Assembly (NCBI RefSeq): GCF_018390535.1
Contig: NZ_JAHBBW010000003.1
Coordinates: 248,001 to 312,000 of the forward strand
Source of the DNA: Bacteroides propionicigenes
GTDB taxonomy: Bacteria; Bacteroidota; Bacteroidia; Bacteroidales; Bacteroidaceae
Reading direction: 5' to 3'
DNA: 64,000 bases
Made by a program: the position numbers and the translations under genes. This document shows, in pieces, positions 1 through 9,644 of the stretch (positions are counted from its first letter, which is position 1; every line of letters starts with the position of its first letter). Below the pieces are notes generated by a model. That model made no database searches and was not told the origin of the DNA. It saw nothing but the letters and a program-made list of their open reading frames with translations.

Positions 1-209
1 ATGATTTGGGAACTTTCTATCCCAATGAACGCTATTTCCCGTTATTGCGTAACTTAGGTATTCGTGTTCAGGTCAATAGTGATTCTCATTATCCGGAACG
101 GATAAATAGCGGCCGCCCGGAAGCATTACGGGCATTGAAGAAAGCCGGCTATAAAAACGTAATGGAAATATATGACGGTGTATGGCAGGAAATGCCGATA
201 GTCTTATAA
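1..209 (+). CDS. PHP-domain metal-dependent phosphoesterase, C-terminal end (partial)
   Basis: The reading frame is open from the first base of the window, so the true start lies outside. About 69 codons remain. The visible part holds VNSDSHYPERIN, the late metal-binding segment (Asp-Ser-His) of PHP phosphoesterases related to histidinol phosphatase and to the PHP domain of DNA polymerases, followed by a helix of the type GRPEALRALKKAGY. The only internal start, a TTG at 6, falls inside the conserved fold and is not believable. Substrate cannot be told from this fragment. Family call from motif memory; fairly sure of the fold, not of the reaction. Confidence 0.6.
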   Translation, partial: DLGTFYPNERYFPLLRNLGIRVQVNSDSHYPERINSGRPEALRALKKAGYKNVMEIYDGVWQEMPIVL

Positions 210-246
210 GCATAAATCGCCATTTCCTGCTTTGACACACTTTGTT

Positions 247-717
247 TTATTTTTTCAACAAGAACTCATCAATTGCTTTCTTGTAAGTTGCCTTGTCGGC
301 AGCTCCGCGGAACAACTGGGGTTCGCCTTGCATCGGGATAAAGACGAATAAAGGAATACTGGTGGCATTGAACAAGGCAGCCAGTTCTTTTTCCTTATCC
401 ACGTTGACTTTGTATATCACAATTTTCCCGGCATATTCTTTCGCCAGCTCTTTCATGATAGGAGCAGTCATTCGGCAGGGTCCGCACCAGTCGGCATATA
501 AGTCGATGATGGCGGGTTTGTCACCTTTGTATTTCCACTCTTTGGTCTTCTCGTAGTCGAATATGTCCTTGATAAACATATCTTTATTCATTACGATTAC
601 GCTACCCTCTTGGGTGGTCTCTTGCGTTTCCGCCGGTTTTTGCTTGGCTCCATCGGTACAGGCATAAGTAAGTATGCTTGAGAAGATGAGAGCCGCCATA
701 GTTATAATTTTCTTCAT
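247..717 (-). CDS. Thioredoxin-fold lipoprotein
   Basis: 156 aa. A signal peptide ends in a lipobox-like LTYAC, so the mature protein is probably lipid-anchored through Cys20, followed by a polar linker of about 25 residues. The thioredoxin domain follows, with active site WCGPC in the segment YADWCGPCRMTAP and the cis-Pro loop in ATSIPLF. It should act as a disulfide reductant or isomerase on the periplasmic side. It lies 9 bp downstream of the cytoplasmic thioredoxin gene on the same strand, so the two are probably co-transcribed and form a cytoplasmic/envelope thiol pair. The partner proteins are not evident. Confidence 0.85.
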   Translation of the reverse strand: MKKIITMAALIFSSILTYACTDGAKQKPAETQETTQEGSVIVMNKDMFIKDIFDYEKTKEWKYKGDKPAIIDLYADWCGPCRMTAPIMKELAKEYAGKIVIYKVNVDKEKELAALFNATSIPLFVFIPMQGEPQLFRGAADKATYKKAIDEFLLKK

Positions 718-726
718 TTGTTCTAA

Positions 727-1023
727 TTATGAGTTTTGTTCGATAATGGCTTTAAGCTCTTTACCGCTGATTACACCGGAATGACGCCATACAGCTTCAC
801 CTTTTCTGAACAAGATGAAAGTAGGAACCATTTGTATGCGATAGCTTGCAGCCAGTTCTTCATGCTGGTCTACATCTATTTTTGCGATACGTGCCCTTTC
901 GCCGATTTCACTTTTCAACGCTTCCAATACCGGATGCATTGCTTTACAAGGACCGCACCATGTAGCAAAGAAGTCCACTAAAACAGGTTTTTCTGATTGT
1001 ATTAATTCTTCAAACTTTTCCAT
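727..1023 (-). CDS. trxA: Thioredoxin
   Basis: 98 aa, the usual length of a single-domain thioredoxin, with no signal peptide. The active site is FFATWCGPCKAMHP (CGPC) and the cis-Pro motif is in QMVPTFILF. It should be a cytoplasmic disulfide reductant. It sits 64 bp downstream of the tandem S46 peptidase genes and 9 bp upstream of the thioredoxin-like lipoprotein, all on the minus strand. Bacteroides genomes carry several thioredoxins, so this need not be the housekeeping copy; the symbol denotes the family. Confidence 0.85.
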   Translation of the reverse strand: MEKFEELIQSEKPVLVDFFATWCGPCKAMHPVLEALKSEIGERARIAKIDVDQHEELAASYRIQMVPTFILFRKGEAVWRHSGVISGKELKAIIEQNS

Positions 1024-1087
1024 AATCTTTGTTTTATAATAGTTTATGAGTATATAACAGATAAATGGAAGAATTGTTCACTAAGCA

Positions 1088-3250
1088 TTATTCGCTAATC
1101 GTCAGTTCTTTGATGATGTGCGAAGCGCCGGCATATTTGTCTATGATGAACAAGGTGTAACGGATGTCCACACAAGCTGCACGTTGTGACGAGGGGCGGA
1201 AAGCGATATCACCGGTCAGGCCCTCGTAGTTGCGGTCGAATCCTGTACCTATCAGTTCGCCTTTGGCATTGAATACCGGGCTGCCGGAATTGCCACCTGT
1301 ATTGTCTGTGTTTACGATGAAGCAGACGGGCATTTCTCCATTGGGCATGGCATATCGTCCGAAGTCCTTAGTCCGGTACAATTGCTTTAATTTGTCGGGA
1401 ACTACGAATTCCCAATTGTCGGGATCTTCCTTCTCCATCGCTCCTTTCAGTGTGGTGTAATATCCATACTCCACACCGTCGACAGGCTTATACGGCAATA
1501 CGCGTCCGTAGGTCAGGCGCAGGGTAGAGTTGGCATCGGGATAGATAGGCGTACCGGCTTCTTGTTTCATGTCCATCATGCCTTTTACCCATACCTTATG
1601 GGCGGCATTGTAGTTACGGTTGGCATCCATCATGGCAATGGTGGTTTGCAGCAGACCATCGGTGATAGAGTATTTGAACAGCGTCATCCAGTCATTGCCA
1701 ACCTTGTACAGGCTGGGTTTGCGGATGAATTTGGCAAAGTTTTCCTTACTGCCGAAGATGGAATACTTGAAGCAAGCGTCGATGAAAGCATCACTGTCTC
1801 CCTTGAAACGCTTGTCGATAACTTTGAAAATACCGATACGTTGTTCGTCAGGGATATATTTCATGTAGGTTTGCAGCATTCTCTTGCCCACAATACGTTC
1901 CACTTCGGGGAAAGGGACAGAGGCGAAATACTTGTCGGCGGCAATTTGCAGGCTGTCTGCTGCAGCTTTTATTTTGGCTTTGTCCTTACTCTGCAATGCA
2001 GTGACCAGAGCCGTAGTACTCGGAATTTTCATAAAGTCAAGACCTGTAATCAGGGCTTCCTGAATGGCTTGCTGATGATAAAGAGCATTGCGGCGGTGTT
2101 TTACGATGCTGCGTATTTGTTCGAAGGCTTTTTGGTAAGAACTGTCGTTCAAGGCACGACCGCGTGCAAGGAGTTGTTCCTGTTGGGTGCGTTTGGTGTC
2201 CAGTACTTTCAAGCGGACAAGTCCTTCGTTCATGCCGATGGCGTTTTTCCAGTAATTGGCGGACGAGGCGTATTTACTTGCATAATGAATGCGTACGGCA
2301 TCATCTTTCAGCATTTGTTCCATAAGGGCTTTCTGGCGGACATCGCGCACGTGGTGGCGCATAAAGTTAGTGGTTTGCATACGTTCTTCCACTTCGTCGG
2401 AAATCATATAGCGCCAGTTGCGTCCGGGAAATCCCATGACAAATGTAAAGTCACCTTCGCGGTAACCGGCAAGGCTGATAGTGAGGTGCTTCTTTACTTG
2501 CAAAGGTATATTGTCCTGACTGTAAGTTGCAGGCTGTCCGTTCTTGTCGGCATAGATGCGGAATAGGGAGAAGTCTCCTGTGTGGCGCGGCCACATCCAG
2601 TTGTCCGTATCGGCTCCGAACTTTCCGATAGAAGAGGGGGGCGCGCCTACCATGCGAATATCGCTGTAAGTGGTCTTGAGAAACAAGTAGTATTTGTTTC
2701 CGCCATAGAATGCTTTCAGTTCCGCTTTGCGGCCGGGCGTCAGCGTGATGCCTTGCTCGGAAAGGAAACGGTCGGCTACCATGGTAAGGTATTTGGGAGA
2801 CAGATAATTCGTTCCGTTCGGGTCGGAATCTATCTGCAACTGTTCGTTGACGTAGTCCGTTACGTCCATTATTTCGTCGATGTAAGTAACAGTGAGGCCT
2901 TTACAAGGTAACTCCTCGCTACGTGACATCGCCCAGAAACCGTCCGTCAGATAGTCATGCTCCACGCTACTGTGCTGTTGGATGGCTCCGTAACCGCAGT
3001 GGTGATTGGTCAGTACCAGCCCTTCTGCAGAAATAACTTCGCCTGTGCAACCGCCTCCGAAGTGTACTACCGCATCTTTCAAGGCTATGCCGCCGGGATT
3101 GTATATTTCTTCGGCGGGAATCAGCAGACCGAGTTCCGTCATGGCGACCTCGTTCTGTTGTTTGAGGTCGGTCAGCATCCACATACCCTCGTCGGCATAT
3201 GCCGAGAGGATACCGGATGCAAGGAATATTGCAAATATAATTCGTTTCAT
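1088..3250 (-). CDS. S46 dipeptidyl-peptidase, DPP11-type
   Basis: 720 aa from the ATG at 3250, which gives a good signal peptide (MKRIIFAIFLASG... cut near SAYA/DEG). A GTG at 3271 would overlap the upstream stop and add seven residues ahead of the signal peptide, so it was not chosen. S46 triad: His in TNHHCGYG, Asp in [16 protein letters not shown], Ser in GGNSGSPV. Eighteen residues after the Ser stands Arg (GTGFDRN). In Porphyromonas S46 enzymes Arg at this place (Arg673) marks DPP11, which releases dipeptides with Asp or Glu at P1; Gly marks DPP7. Its upstream neighbour carries Gly. Periplasmic removal of N-terminal dipeptides during peptide feeding is the expected role. Confidence 0.88.
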   Translation of the reverse strand: MKRIIFAIFLASGILSAYADEGMWMLTDLKQQNEVAMTELGLLIPAEEIYNPGGIALKDAVVHFGGGCTGEVISAEGLVLTNHHCGYGAIQQHSSVEHDYLTDGFWAMSRSEELPCKGLTVTYIDEIMDVTDYVNEQLQIDSDPNGTNYLSPKYLTMVADRFLSEQGITLTPGRKAELKAFYGGNKYYLFLKTTYSDIRMVGAPPSSIGKFGADTDNWMWPRHTGDFSLFRIYADKNGQPATYSQDNIPLQVKKHLTISLAGYREGDFTFVMGFPGRNWRYMISDEVEERMQTTNFMRHHVRDVRQKALMEQMLKDDAVRIHYASKYASSANYWKNAIGMNEGLVRLKVLDTKRTQQEQLLARGRALNDSSYQKAFEQIRSIVKHRRNALYHQQAIQEALITGLDFMKIPSTTALVTALQSKDKAKIKAAADSLQIAADKYFASVPFPEVERIVGKRMLQTYMKYIPDEQRIGIFKVIDKRFKGDSDAFIDACFKYSIFGSKENFAKFIRKPSLYKVGNDWMTLFKYSITDGLLQTTIAMMDANRNYNAAHKVWVKGMMDMKQEAGTPIYPDANSTLRLTYGRVLPYKPVDGVEYGYYTTLKGAMEKEDPDNWEFVVPDKLKQLYRTKDFGRYAMPNGEMPVCFIVNTDNTGGNSGSPVFNAKGELIGTGFDRNYEGLTGDIAFRPSSQRAACVDIRYTLFIIDKYAGASHIIKELTISE

Positions 3251-3267
3251 ATCAATATGCGTTAGAA

Positions 3268-5427
3268 TCACTCAACAATATTCATTTCTTTTATCAGATG
3301 TCCGCAGTCTCCCAGTTTTTCCAGAATGAAGAGTACGTAGCGGATGTCCAGCGCGATGCAACGTTGCAGGTTGTTATCGAAGTTGATGTCACCGCTCAGG
3401 GATTCCCAGTTACCGTCGAATGCGCAACCGATGAGCTGGCCTTCGCCGTTGATGACAGGGCTGCCGGAATTACCGCCGGTGATGTCGTTGGTGGTCAGGA
3501 AGCATACGGGCATTATGCCGTCTGCCATGGCATAGCGGCCGAAGTCTTTGTTGAGAATAAGTTCTTTCAGTTTGGCCGGTACTACGAACTCACGGTCTTC
3601 GGGGTTCTCCTTTTCGAGAATACCGTCTGTGGTTGTGTAGTAGTTGTAATGCACTGCGTCGCGCGGGCTGTATGACTTCACATTACCATAAGTCAGGCGA
3701 AGCGTGAAGTTAGCGTCCGGATAAGACGGTACGGGGAGTTTCATTTCTCCTAAACCGCGGATATATGCTTTGTGCAGCAGGTCAAGTCCGTCGCTCAGGG
3801 CGTTGTTCTCCAAGGCAACGGCTCTTATTTTCTCTACTTTCGAGCGTGAGTAGGCGGTAGCGGGGTCTTTCTCAATGACCTTTACCGTAGGCTTCTTCAT
3901 GAACTTGTCGAAGTTTGTACGGTTGGAGAGAATAGAGTTGTCATATATATCATCTATATAAGCGTTATAGTCGCCTTTGTACTTGTCGCGGATAGTCAGG
4001 TAGAAGCCGGGCAGCTCTTCCGGTCTCAGCTTTTGGGCAAGGGCGGGTAAAATAGCTTTGGCTACGGCACGGTCTACTTCGTGGTCATAGTCTTTGTTGT
4101 GTATATCATTGAACACTTTTTCCAGTTGTGCTTTGCCGGCAGTGAGCAATGAATCGTTTTTCTCCTCCAATGCTGTTTTAATATTGTCCATAATCATGTA
4201 CGGGCTGCCAAATTCAATGGCGCCGCTCAATGCTTCGTACAAGTAGTTGAGCTGACGGGTAACAGGCATTCTTTTGGCGATAACACCGTCTATTTTGTCT
4301 ACTACGCCTTCATATTCAGGCTTGCCTTTGGCAAATTCGGCGAATTTCTTTTCCTGTTCCGCTTTGGCGCCCAGCACATCATTGTCTACGATTGCCTTGT
4401 TCATGCCGATAGAGTTCTTCCAGTAGTTACTGCTTCCGGCAAATTTGCTGGCATATTGGATGCGGGTTTTGTCACTGGCATTCATGTATTTGCGCAATAC
4501 GTCAAGACGAACGCCACGCATATCAATCATTGCTTGGTTGTCGGCTTCCATGCGTTCTTTTACTTCCGACTGGGTAAGGTAACGGCTGGTTCTGCCGGGG
4601 AAGCCCATAATCATGGCGTAGTCATTCTCTTGCAGTCCTTTGATGGAAATCGGCAGGAATTTAGGAGTTTGCAAAGGCACGTTGTCTTTGGAGTATTCGG
4701 CAGGCTCTCCATTCTTGTCGGCATAGATACGGAACATGGAGAAATCGCCCGTATGGCGCGGCCACATCCAGTTGTCGGTTTCACCGCCGAACTTTCCTAC
4801 CGAGGAGGGGGGAGCGGCTACCATGCGCACATCGCTATATACCTTATAATAGAACAGATAGAATTTATTTCCTGCATAGAAAGGCAGGGCTTTTACTTCA
4901 ATGCCCGGCTTGCCTTTCAGATCGCTTTTTTCCAGTTCTTCTTTGGCAAGTTTGCTGAGGAACGGTGCGGTCAGTGCGTTGACTTCCGTTACTTCTCCGG
5001 ATTTAATTTTTTCGTTTACGAGGTCGGTGATGTCCACAATGCGGTGCACAAAACGGAACTTCAATCCCGGAGTAGGCAATTCTTCGTTGCGGCTCTTTGC
5101 CCAGAAACCGTCTGTCAGGTAATCGTGTTCTACGGAGCTATGCTGCTGGATAGCGCCGTAACCGCAGTGGTGATTGGTAAGGATTAATCCTTCCGGCGAA
5201 ATGATTTCGCCGGTACAACCGCCGCCGAATATGCCTACGGCATCTTTCAACGATACACCGTTCGGGTTATATAAGTCATCTGCTTCGAGCTTCAATCCTT
5301 GTTTCTTCATCATGTCGGTGGAATTCTGCTCTTTCATGAGTTGCAGTAACCACATTCCTTCGTCTGCGCGTACGGAGCAGACTGTCAGCACGGCAATAGC
5401 CGCAATCAAATACTTCGTTAATTTCAT
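3268..5427 (-). CDS. S46 dipeptidyl-peptidase, DPP7-type
   Basis: 719 aa with a signal peptide ([16 protein letters not shown]..., cut near VRA/DEG). The S46 triad is present: His in TNHHCGYG, Asp in [15 protein letters not shown], Ser in GGNSGSPV. Position +18 after the Ser is Gly (CAFDGNW), as in DPP7, which prefers hydrophobic P1 residues. It is a full-length paralogue of the next gene downstream, separated by only 17 bp. The pair looks like a tandem duplication with divided specificity, together covering acidic and hydrophobic P1 dipeptides. The protease family is certain; the subtype rests on this single-residue rule. Confidence 0.88.
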   Translation of the reverse strand: MKLTKYLIAAIAVLTVCSVRADEGMWLLQLMKEQNSTDMMKKQGLKLEADDLYNPNGVSLKDAVGIFGGGCTGEIISPEGLILTNHHCGYGAIQQHSSVEHDYLTDGFWAKSRNEELPTPGLKFRFVHRIVDITDLVNEKIKSGEVTEVNALTAPFLSKLAKEELEKSDLKGKPGIEVKALPFYAGNKFYLFYYKVYSDVRMVAAPPSSVGKFGGETDNWMWPRHTGDFSMFRIYADKNGEPAEYSKDNVPLQTPKFLPISIKGLQENDYAMIMGFPGRTSRYLTQSEVKERMEADNQAMIDMRGVRLDVLRKYMNASDKTRIQYASKFAGSSNYWKNSIGMNKAIVDNDVLGAKAEQEKKFAEFAKGKPEYEGVVDKIDGVIAKRMPVTRQLNYLYEALSGAIEFGSPYMIMDNIKTALEEKNDSLLTAGKAQLEKVFNDIHNKDYDHEVDRAVAKAILPALAQKLRPEELPGFYLTIRDKYKGDYNAYIDDIYDNSILSNRTNFDKFMKKPTVKVIEKDPATAYSRSKVEKIRAVALENNALSDGLDLLHKAYIRGLGEMKLPVPSYPDANFTLRLTYGNVKSYSPRDAVHYNYYTTTDGILEKENPEDREFVVPAKLKELILNKDFGRYAMADGIMPVCFLTTNDITGGNSGSPVINGEGQLIGCAFDGNWESLSGDINFDNNLQRCIALDIRYVLFILEKLGDCGHLIKEMNIVE

Positions 5428-5461
5428 CCTTCTTAGTTTATTGTTAATGTACTATATTGTT

Positions 5462-6694
5462 TCATTTGAATTTTCCTTCCCGAATAGCTTCCATGATATT
5501 GGCAGGCGGACACTGATTCAGTAATTCCTGTTTCATAAAGTCCATGTAAGGGGCTGCATGCTTGAAGAATTTCCGGTAGCCGGCACATAGGTAGTTCAAG
5601 CCGGGCTCGCCGCTTGCAGTATGTGCAAAGCGGTTTTTGGGGCATTCGCCATTGCAGGCAAACAACCATTCGCATTCCCGGCATTGGGTAGGGAGTGATT
5701 TTTGTTTCATCAGTCCGAAGGCTTGCTGCTGTTCGCTGTACATCATCTCTACCAATGTTTTCTGGTAGATATTTCCCAATTTGTATTCCGGAAACACAAA
5801 GTGGTCGCAAGCATATACGTCACCGTTAAATTCCATTACGCCGGCATGTCCGCAGGTTTTTGCCATGGAGCATACTCCCGGTTGCTCGCCTACCCAGTTG
5901 GCAAGGGTGGAGTCGAACAGTTGGATGTAGTAAGTGCCCACATCTTGCTTCACCCATTCGTCAAACAGGGTGCAGAGGAAGTTTCCCCATTGTTCCGGGG
6001 TGACGGAGAAATCAGCCAGTTCCGTTGCTTTTTCTTTGTCTGCCAATGATGCCAAATGACGTCCGTCCTGATGAGGCGTAATTCGCTCTACAATAGGAGC
6101 GAACTGGATATAGCGGGAACCAATCTCTTTGAAGAAGTTATAGAATTCGAGAGGATAGTCGGCATTAAAGTCATTCACTACCGCCATTGCATTCCATTCC
6201 ACTCCATGTTTCTTCAGTAGGTTGATGCCTTGCATTACTTTGACAAAAGACGGTTTTCCGAGCTTGTTCTTGCGGTACTCATCGTGGAACTCCTGCGGGC
6301 CGTCGATGGAAACACCCACCAACCAGTTGTTCTCTTTGAAGAACTCGCACCATTCGTCGGTGAGCATTGTCCCGTTGGTCTGTATGCAGTTGTCTATTGT
6401 CCGGCCGTTGGCATATTTCTTCTGCAGTTCCATGGCTTTTTTATAGAAAGCCAACGGACGCATCAGGGTTTCTCCGCCATGCCAAGTGAACAACACCTGT
6501 GGCATTGTTTGCGAATTGATATATTCTTCAATGAACTTTTCCAGCAACTCATCACTCATCACGTGTTTGGGATTGTTCACGTACAGTTTGGACTTCTCCA
6601 GATAGTAACAATAATCACATGCAAGGTTGCATACGGCCCCTACGGGTTTGAGCATTACATAAAGAGGTTTGGCAAAAGGAGCATAGGTTGACAT
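5462..6694 (-). CDS. chuR: Radical SAM/SPASM enzyme, anaerobic sulfatase-maturating (anSME) type
   Basis: 410 aa. The radical SAM cluster is CNLACDYC near residue 18. The C-terminal SPASM region has further Cys motifs: CSMAKTCG, the YACDH segment, CRECEWLFACNGEC and a last Cys in YLCAGY, as expected for two auxiliary 4Fe-4S clusters. Length and motif order match anSME, which turns an active-site Cys or Ser of sulfatases into formylglycine. In Bacteroides this protein is known as ChuR and is needed for growth on sulfated glycans. No sulfatase is in this window, which fits a trans-acting maturase. It ends 35 bp upstream of the DPP7-type gene. Other SPASM peptide maturases are the alternative. 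Confidence 0.82.
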   Translation of the reverse strand: MSTYAPFAKPLYVMLKPVGAVCNLACDYCYYLEKSKLYVNNPKHVMSDELLEKFIEEYINSQTMPQVLFTWHGGETLMRPLAFYKKAMELQKKYANGRTIDNCIQTNGTMLTDEWCEFFKENNWLVGVSIDGPQEFHDEYRKNKLGKPSFVKVMQGINLLKKHGVEWNAMAVVNDFNADYPLEFYNFFKEIGSRYIQFAPIVERITPHQDGRHLASLADKEKATELADFSVTPEQWGNFLCTLFDEWVKQDVGTYYIQLFDSTLANWVGEQPGVCSMAKTCGHAGVMEFNGDVYACDHFVFPEYKLGNIYQKTLVEMMYSEQQQAFGLMKQKSLPTQCRECEWLFACNGECPKNRFAHTASGEPGLNYLCAGYRKFFKHAAPYMDFMKQELLNQCPPANIMEAIREGKFK

Positions 6695-6790
6695 GTCTTT
6701 TTTCCGTTTTTTTATTATTTATAATTGTGCAAAAATACGTAAACCAAATGAAAATTCCTTTCTTTCTATCCGGTTTATAAGGAATATTAA

Positions 6791-6798
6791 TACCTTTG
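6791..6798 (+). promoter_or_regulatory. Bacteroidales -7 element upstream of the DUF4369 lipoprotein gene
   Basis: TACCTTTG matches the TAnnTTTG -7 consensus and lies 29 bp before the ATG. No clear TTG stands at the -33 distance. Confidence 0.4.
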
Positions 6799-6827
6799 CT
6801 GCGTGTAATTCATAAATCGTTTCCTGC

Positions 6828-7580
6828 ATGATTAGAATGAGTGTAAACCGTATTTTGCCTCTTTTGCTTTTACTCGTGTTTTTCACTTCTTGTACCCGGA
6901 AGTATAAGGTGGAGGGTAGCTCCTCGGTCACAAGCCTCGACGGGAAAATGTTATTTCTTAAAACTCTTCGGGACGGTCAATGGGTAACTATTGATTCTGC
7001 AGAGGTTATTCACGGGCTTTTCTCCATGAAAGGCAGGGTTGACTCTGTGATGATGGTTACTCTTTATATGGACAATGAGGGGATTATGCCGCTTGTGCTG
7101 GAAGACGGTAGGATAGAAGTTTCCATCTCAAATACGCAACTGACGGCTAAAGGCACATTTCTCAACAACCAGTTGTATGAGTTTATAGAAAAACGGAACG
7201 CACTGGAATTGCAGATAGAGGAACTTGACCGTAAGGAGGCGCGTATGGTGCTGGACGGAGCCAATCTGGAAGATGTCCATAGGGAGTTGGAGCAGGAGGG
7301 GGAGAATCTTGTGAAGGAAATGAACAGTTATGTAAAGCAGTTCATCATTGACAATTATGAAAATGTCTTGGGTCCGAGTGTATTTATGATGATGTGCAGT
7401 ACATTGCCGTATCCTATCATGACCCCGCAGATAGAGGATGTTATGCGAACCGCTCCGTTAACGTTCAAGCAGAATAAGTTGGTAAAGGATTTCCTTTCAA
7501 AAGCAAAAGAAAATATGCAGTTGATTGAGGAACATCAGCGTGTCAAGCAAAACGCTTCGGCTGACACTCCCCGTCAGTAA
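6828..7580 (+). CDS. DUF4369-type lipoprotein
   Basis: 250 aa. The N terminus has a hydrophobic stretch ending in FFTSC, a lipobox, so the protein is probably lipid-anchored in the envelope. The mature N-terminal half is a beta-rich domain of the DUF4369 kind (patterns GKMLFLKTLRDGQW and VDSAEVIHGLFSMKG, common in Bacteroidetes AhpC/TSA-type proteins). Here no thioredoxin domain follows; the C-terminal half is helical and charged (residues about 120-245) with no recognised motif. It is a single gene, divergent from the maturase gene and convergent with the acyltransferase. ATGs at codons 1 and 4 are both possible. Function unknown. Confidence 0.7.
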   Translation: MIRMSVNRILPLLLLLVFFTSCTRKYKVEGSSSVTSLDGKMLFLKTLRDGQWVTIDSAEVIHGLFSMKGRVDSVMMVTLYMDNEGIMPLVLEDGRIEVSISNTQLTAKGTFLNNQLYEFIEKRNALELQIEELDRKEARMVLDGANLEDVHRELEQEGENLVKEMNSYVKQFIIDNYENVLGPSVFMMMCSTLPYPIMTPQIEDVMRTAPLTFKQNKLVKDFLSKAKENMQLIEEHQRVKQNASADTPRQ

Positions 7581-7608
7581 ACTGTAACCTGTGTGTGGAC
7601 TGGGAACC

Positions 7609-8367
7609 TTAACGGTCTTGGTCTTCGTTTTTAATCATTCCTTTAAATTTCTCCGGAAGACTGCTTTCTACGGCTGCGTATGCTTCAGCCATAGCTGCTT
7701 TGATATTTTCCGCGCCTTGCCCTTTGGGGGCAATCGGTTCATGGATGGTCAGTATCATGCGGTGGCGGCGTATCCACTTGCCGGTACGTGGAAGTATCTC
7801 GAACGAACCGTCAATGGTAACGGGAACTACCGCCAATTGAAGTTCGTCCGCCAATTGGAAAGCTCCTCTCTTGAAATATCCCATATGCCCGGTGAATGTG
7901 CGCGCCCCTTCGGGGAATACCACTAATGATACTCCATTTTTAAGCGATGATTCTGCTTGCTTCATAGTTGCCAATACTTTTCGAGGGCTGGAACGGTCTA
8001 CAAAGATATGTCCGGCGCTTTCGCAAGCCTTGCCGACAAATGGAATCTTACGAAGGCTTTTCTTCATCATCCACTTGAAGTTTCTTCCCAGAAAACCGTA
8101 AATCAGGAAAATATCGAAAGAACCCTGATGATTGGGGACAAACACGTAGGAAGTACGCTTATGGAGTTTCTCCCGTCCGTTTATTTTTACCGGAATAAGC
8201 AGAAGATAACAAATCAGTTGTGACCATATTTTACCGGGATAATACCCCCAAATATGGGCGCCGCCCAGCAGTGAACCGATAATTGTGACTAATGCGGTGA
8301 GGATAGTCAACACCAATAATATAGGCAGTGCAAAGCAAACTTGATAAATATTATAGAGTATCTTCAT
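7609..8367 (-). CDS. plsC: 1-acyl-sn-glycerol-3-phosphate acyltransferase family (PlsC-like)
   Basis: 252 aa. A hydrophobic N-terminal segment (residues about 8-35) anchors it to the inner membrane. The acyltransferase motif I is NHQGSFD (the HX4D catalytic signature), and block III is FPEGARTFTG. It should transfer an acyl group to lysophosphatidic acid or a related lysolipid. A second use, such as lysolipid recycling or ornithine-lipid synthesis, cannot be excluded because Bacteroidales carry several PlsC-like proteins. It is a single gene, convergent with the DUF4369 gene. Confidence 0.85.
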   Translation of the reverse strand: MKILYNIYQVCFALPILLVLTILTALVTIIGSLLGGAHIWGYYPGKIWSQLICYLLLIPVKINGREKLHKRTSYVFVPNHQGSFDIFLIYGFLGRNFKWMMKKSLRKIPFVGKACESAGHIFVDRSSPRKVLATMKQAESSLKNGVSLVVFPEGARTFTGHMGYFKRGAFQLADELQLAVVPVTIDGSFEILPRTGKWIRRHRMILTIHEPIAPKGQGAENIKAAMAEAYAAVESSLPEKFKGMIKNEDQDR

Positions 8368-8414
8368 GGTTTTTGGGTTTTATTGCCACAAAGATAGACC
8401 TTTTTTGTATTTTG

Positions 8415-9644
8415 CTACTCTTTCTCGCTAACTAATTTTATAACGGTGATTTCGGGCCATGCGCCAAAGCGGAAAGGCAGTCCTACGTAGCCTGTGCCGA
8501 CATTGACATATAATGCACGTTTGCCTTCGTAGTACATACCGGACCATTCCGGATAAATGAGAGAGGCTAACGAGTGCCCTAACATTTCCATTTGCATGGC
8601 ATGGGTATGCCCGGAAAGGGTAAGCTCTATGTCAGAGTCCGGCAAGACTTCACGTCGCCAGTGGGTGGGGTTATGGCTGAGCAGAATACGAAACATCCCT
8701 TCTGTTCCCCGTAGGGCTTTGGGCAGGTCGGCAAACTGTGAGAAAGGTGGTTCACCATCATTCTCGACACCTACCAGCGCGATGCTGTCACCTTTGTGAC
8801 GCAGGATGGCATACTCGTTATTCAGCATTTTCCAACCCATCTCTTTTTGCTGACTTATTAAATATTCCAAGTTGGCAACTTCCTCTTTCCTGTTGCGCCA
8901 ACGGTAATATGTGCCGTAATCATGATTGCCGAGAACGGAATATACTCCGTCGGGTGCATGAAGCTGCGAAAGTATTTCTTTGAAATTATCCAGTTCGTGA
9001 CTTTGCTGATTAACCAAATCACCGGTAAAGACAATGATATCTGCTTGTTGCTCGTTCACCAGCTTTACCAAATGCTGAACGGCTTCCTCTTTTCCCTGCC
9101 AACTGCCTATATGTATGTCTGACAGTTGCAGGATGCGGTAACCGTTAAATTCTTTGGGAATATTGGCCGACCTGTATTCCACCTCCTTTACTTCAAAACG
9201 TGTAATACCCGCCATTGCTCCATAAAGGATATTGGTAAAAGTGATTGCACCTAATATTATGCCGAGAAGCGTATAAGGAAGCCGGTGGGCAACGAAAGGA
9301 TAGCGGGGGTTCCTGAATGGCGTATGGAAAATGATGAATGACAGCAACCGGCTGATTCCCCGCATCAATATGCCCAGCAGTGAACAGAGCATAAATACCG
9401 TTTTGGGAACGGCAAACAACATTACCGCCACCGCCAGTCTGCCGATGCTTTGAGGATGATGTGACAGGGCATTATCTCCTGTCAGATAGATGTAGTAGAT
9501 GTATATAGCTACCAGTATGGCGGTAGGAAGCCAATAGGCGCTGCGCCAGATGATATTACGCGTTTTCTTAACAATGTACACCAAATAGATGTACATATCC
9601 GGTAAAAGCAGGAATAAGATAAGTATAAGGGTTATTCGGTGCAT
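8415..9644 (-). CDS. Membrane-anchored metallophosphoesterase
   Basis: 409 aa. Several membrane segments fill the first 150 residues (for example near 5-20, 35-55, 70-95 and 125-150). A calcineurin-type phosphoesterase domain follows with all metal-binding motifs: DIHIG, GDLVNQ, GNHDYG, an H in LSHNP, and GHTHAMQ. This layout matches YkuE-like or UDP-2,3-diacylglucosamine-hydrolase-like phosphoesterases, but the substrate is not clear. The start overlaps the end of the preceding membrane-protein gene by 13 bp, which ties it to the sigma-factor operon. Confidence 0.82.
   Translation of the reverse strand: MHRITLILILFLLLPDMYIYLVYIVKKTRNIIWRSAYWLPTAILVAIYIYYIYLTGDNALSHHPQSIGRLAVAVMLFAVPKTVFMLCSLLGILMRGISRLLSFIIFHTPFRNPRYPFVAHRLPYTLLGIILGAITFTNILYGAMAGITRFEVKEVEYRSANIPKEFNGYRILQLSDIHIGSWQGKEEAVQHLVKLVNEQQADIIVFTGDLVNQQSHELDNFKEILSQLHAPDGVYSVLGNHDYGTYYRWRNRKEEVANLEYLISQQKEMGWKMLNNEYAILRHKGDSIALVGVENDGEPPFSQFADLPKALRGTEGMFRILLSHNPTHWRREVLPDSDIELTLSGHTHAMQMEMLGHSLASLIYPEWSGMYYEGKRALYVNVGTGYVGLPFRFGAWPEITVIKLVSEKE

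Noticed and set aside
1562..2566. 334-codon open frame on the plus strand opposite the DPP11-type gene
   Set aside because: It lies fully inside a well-supported S46 gene with all catalytic motifs; no family resemblance in the opposite frame.
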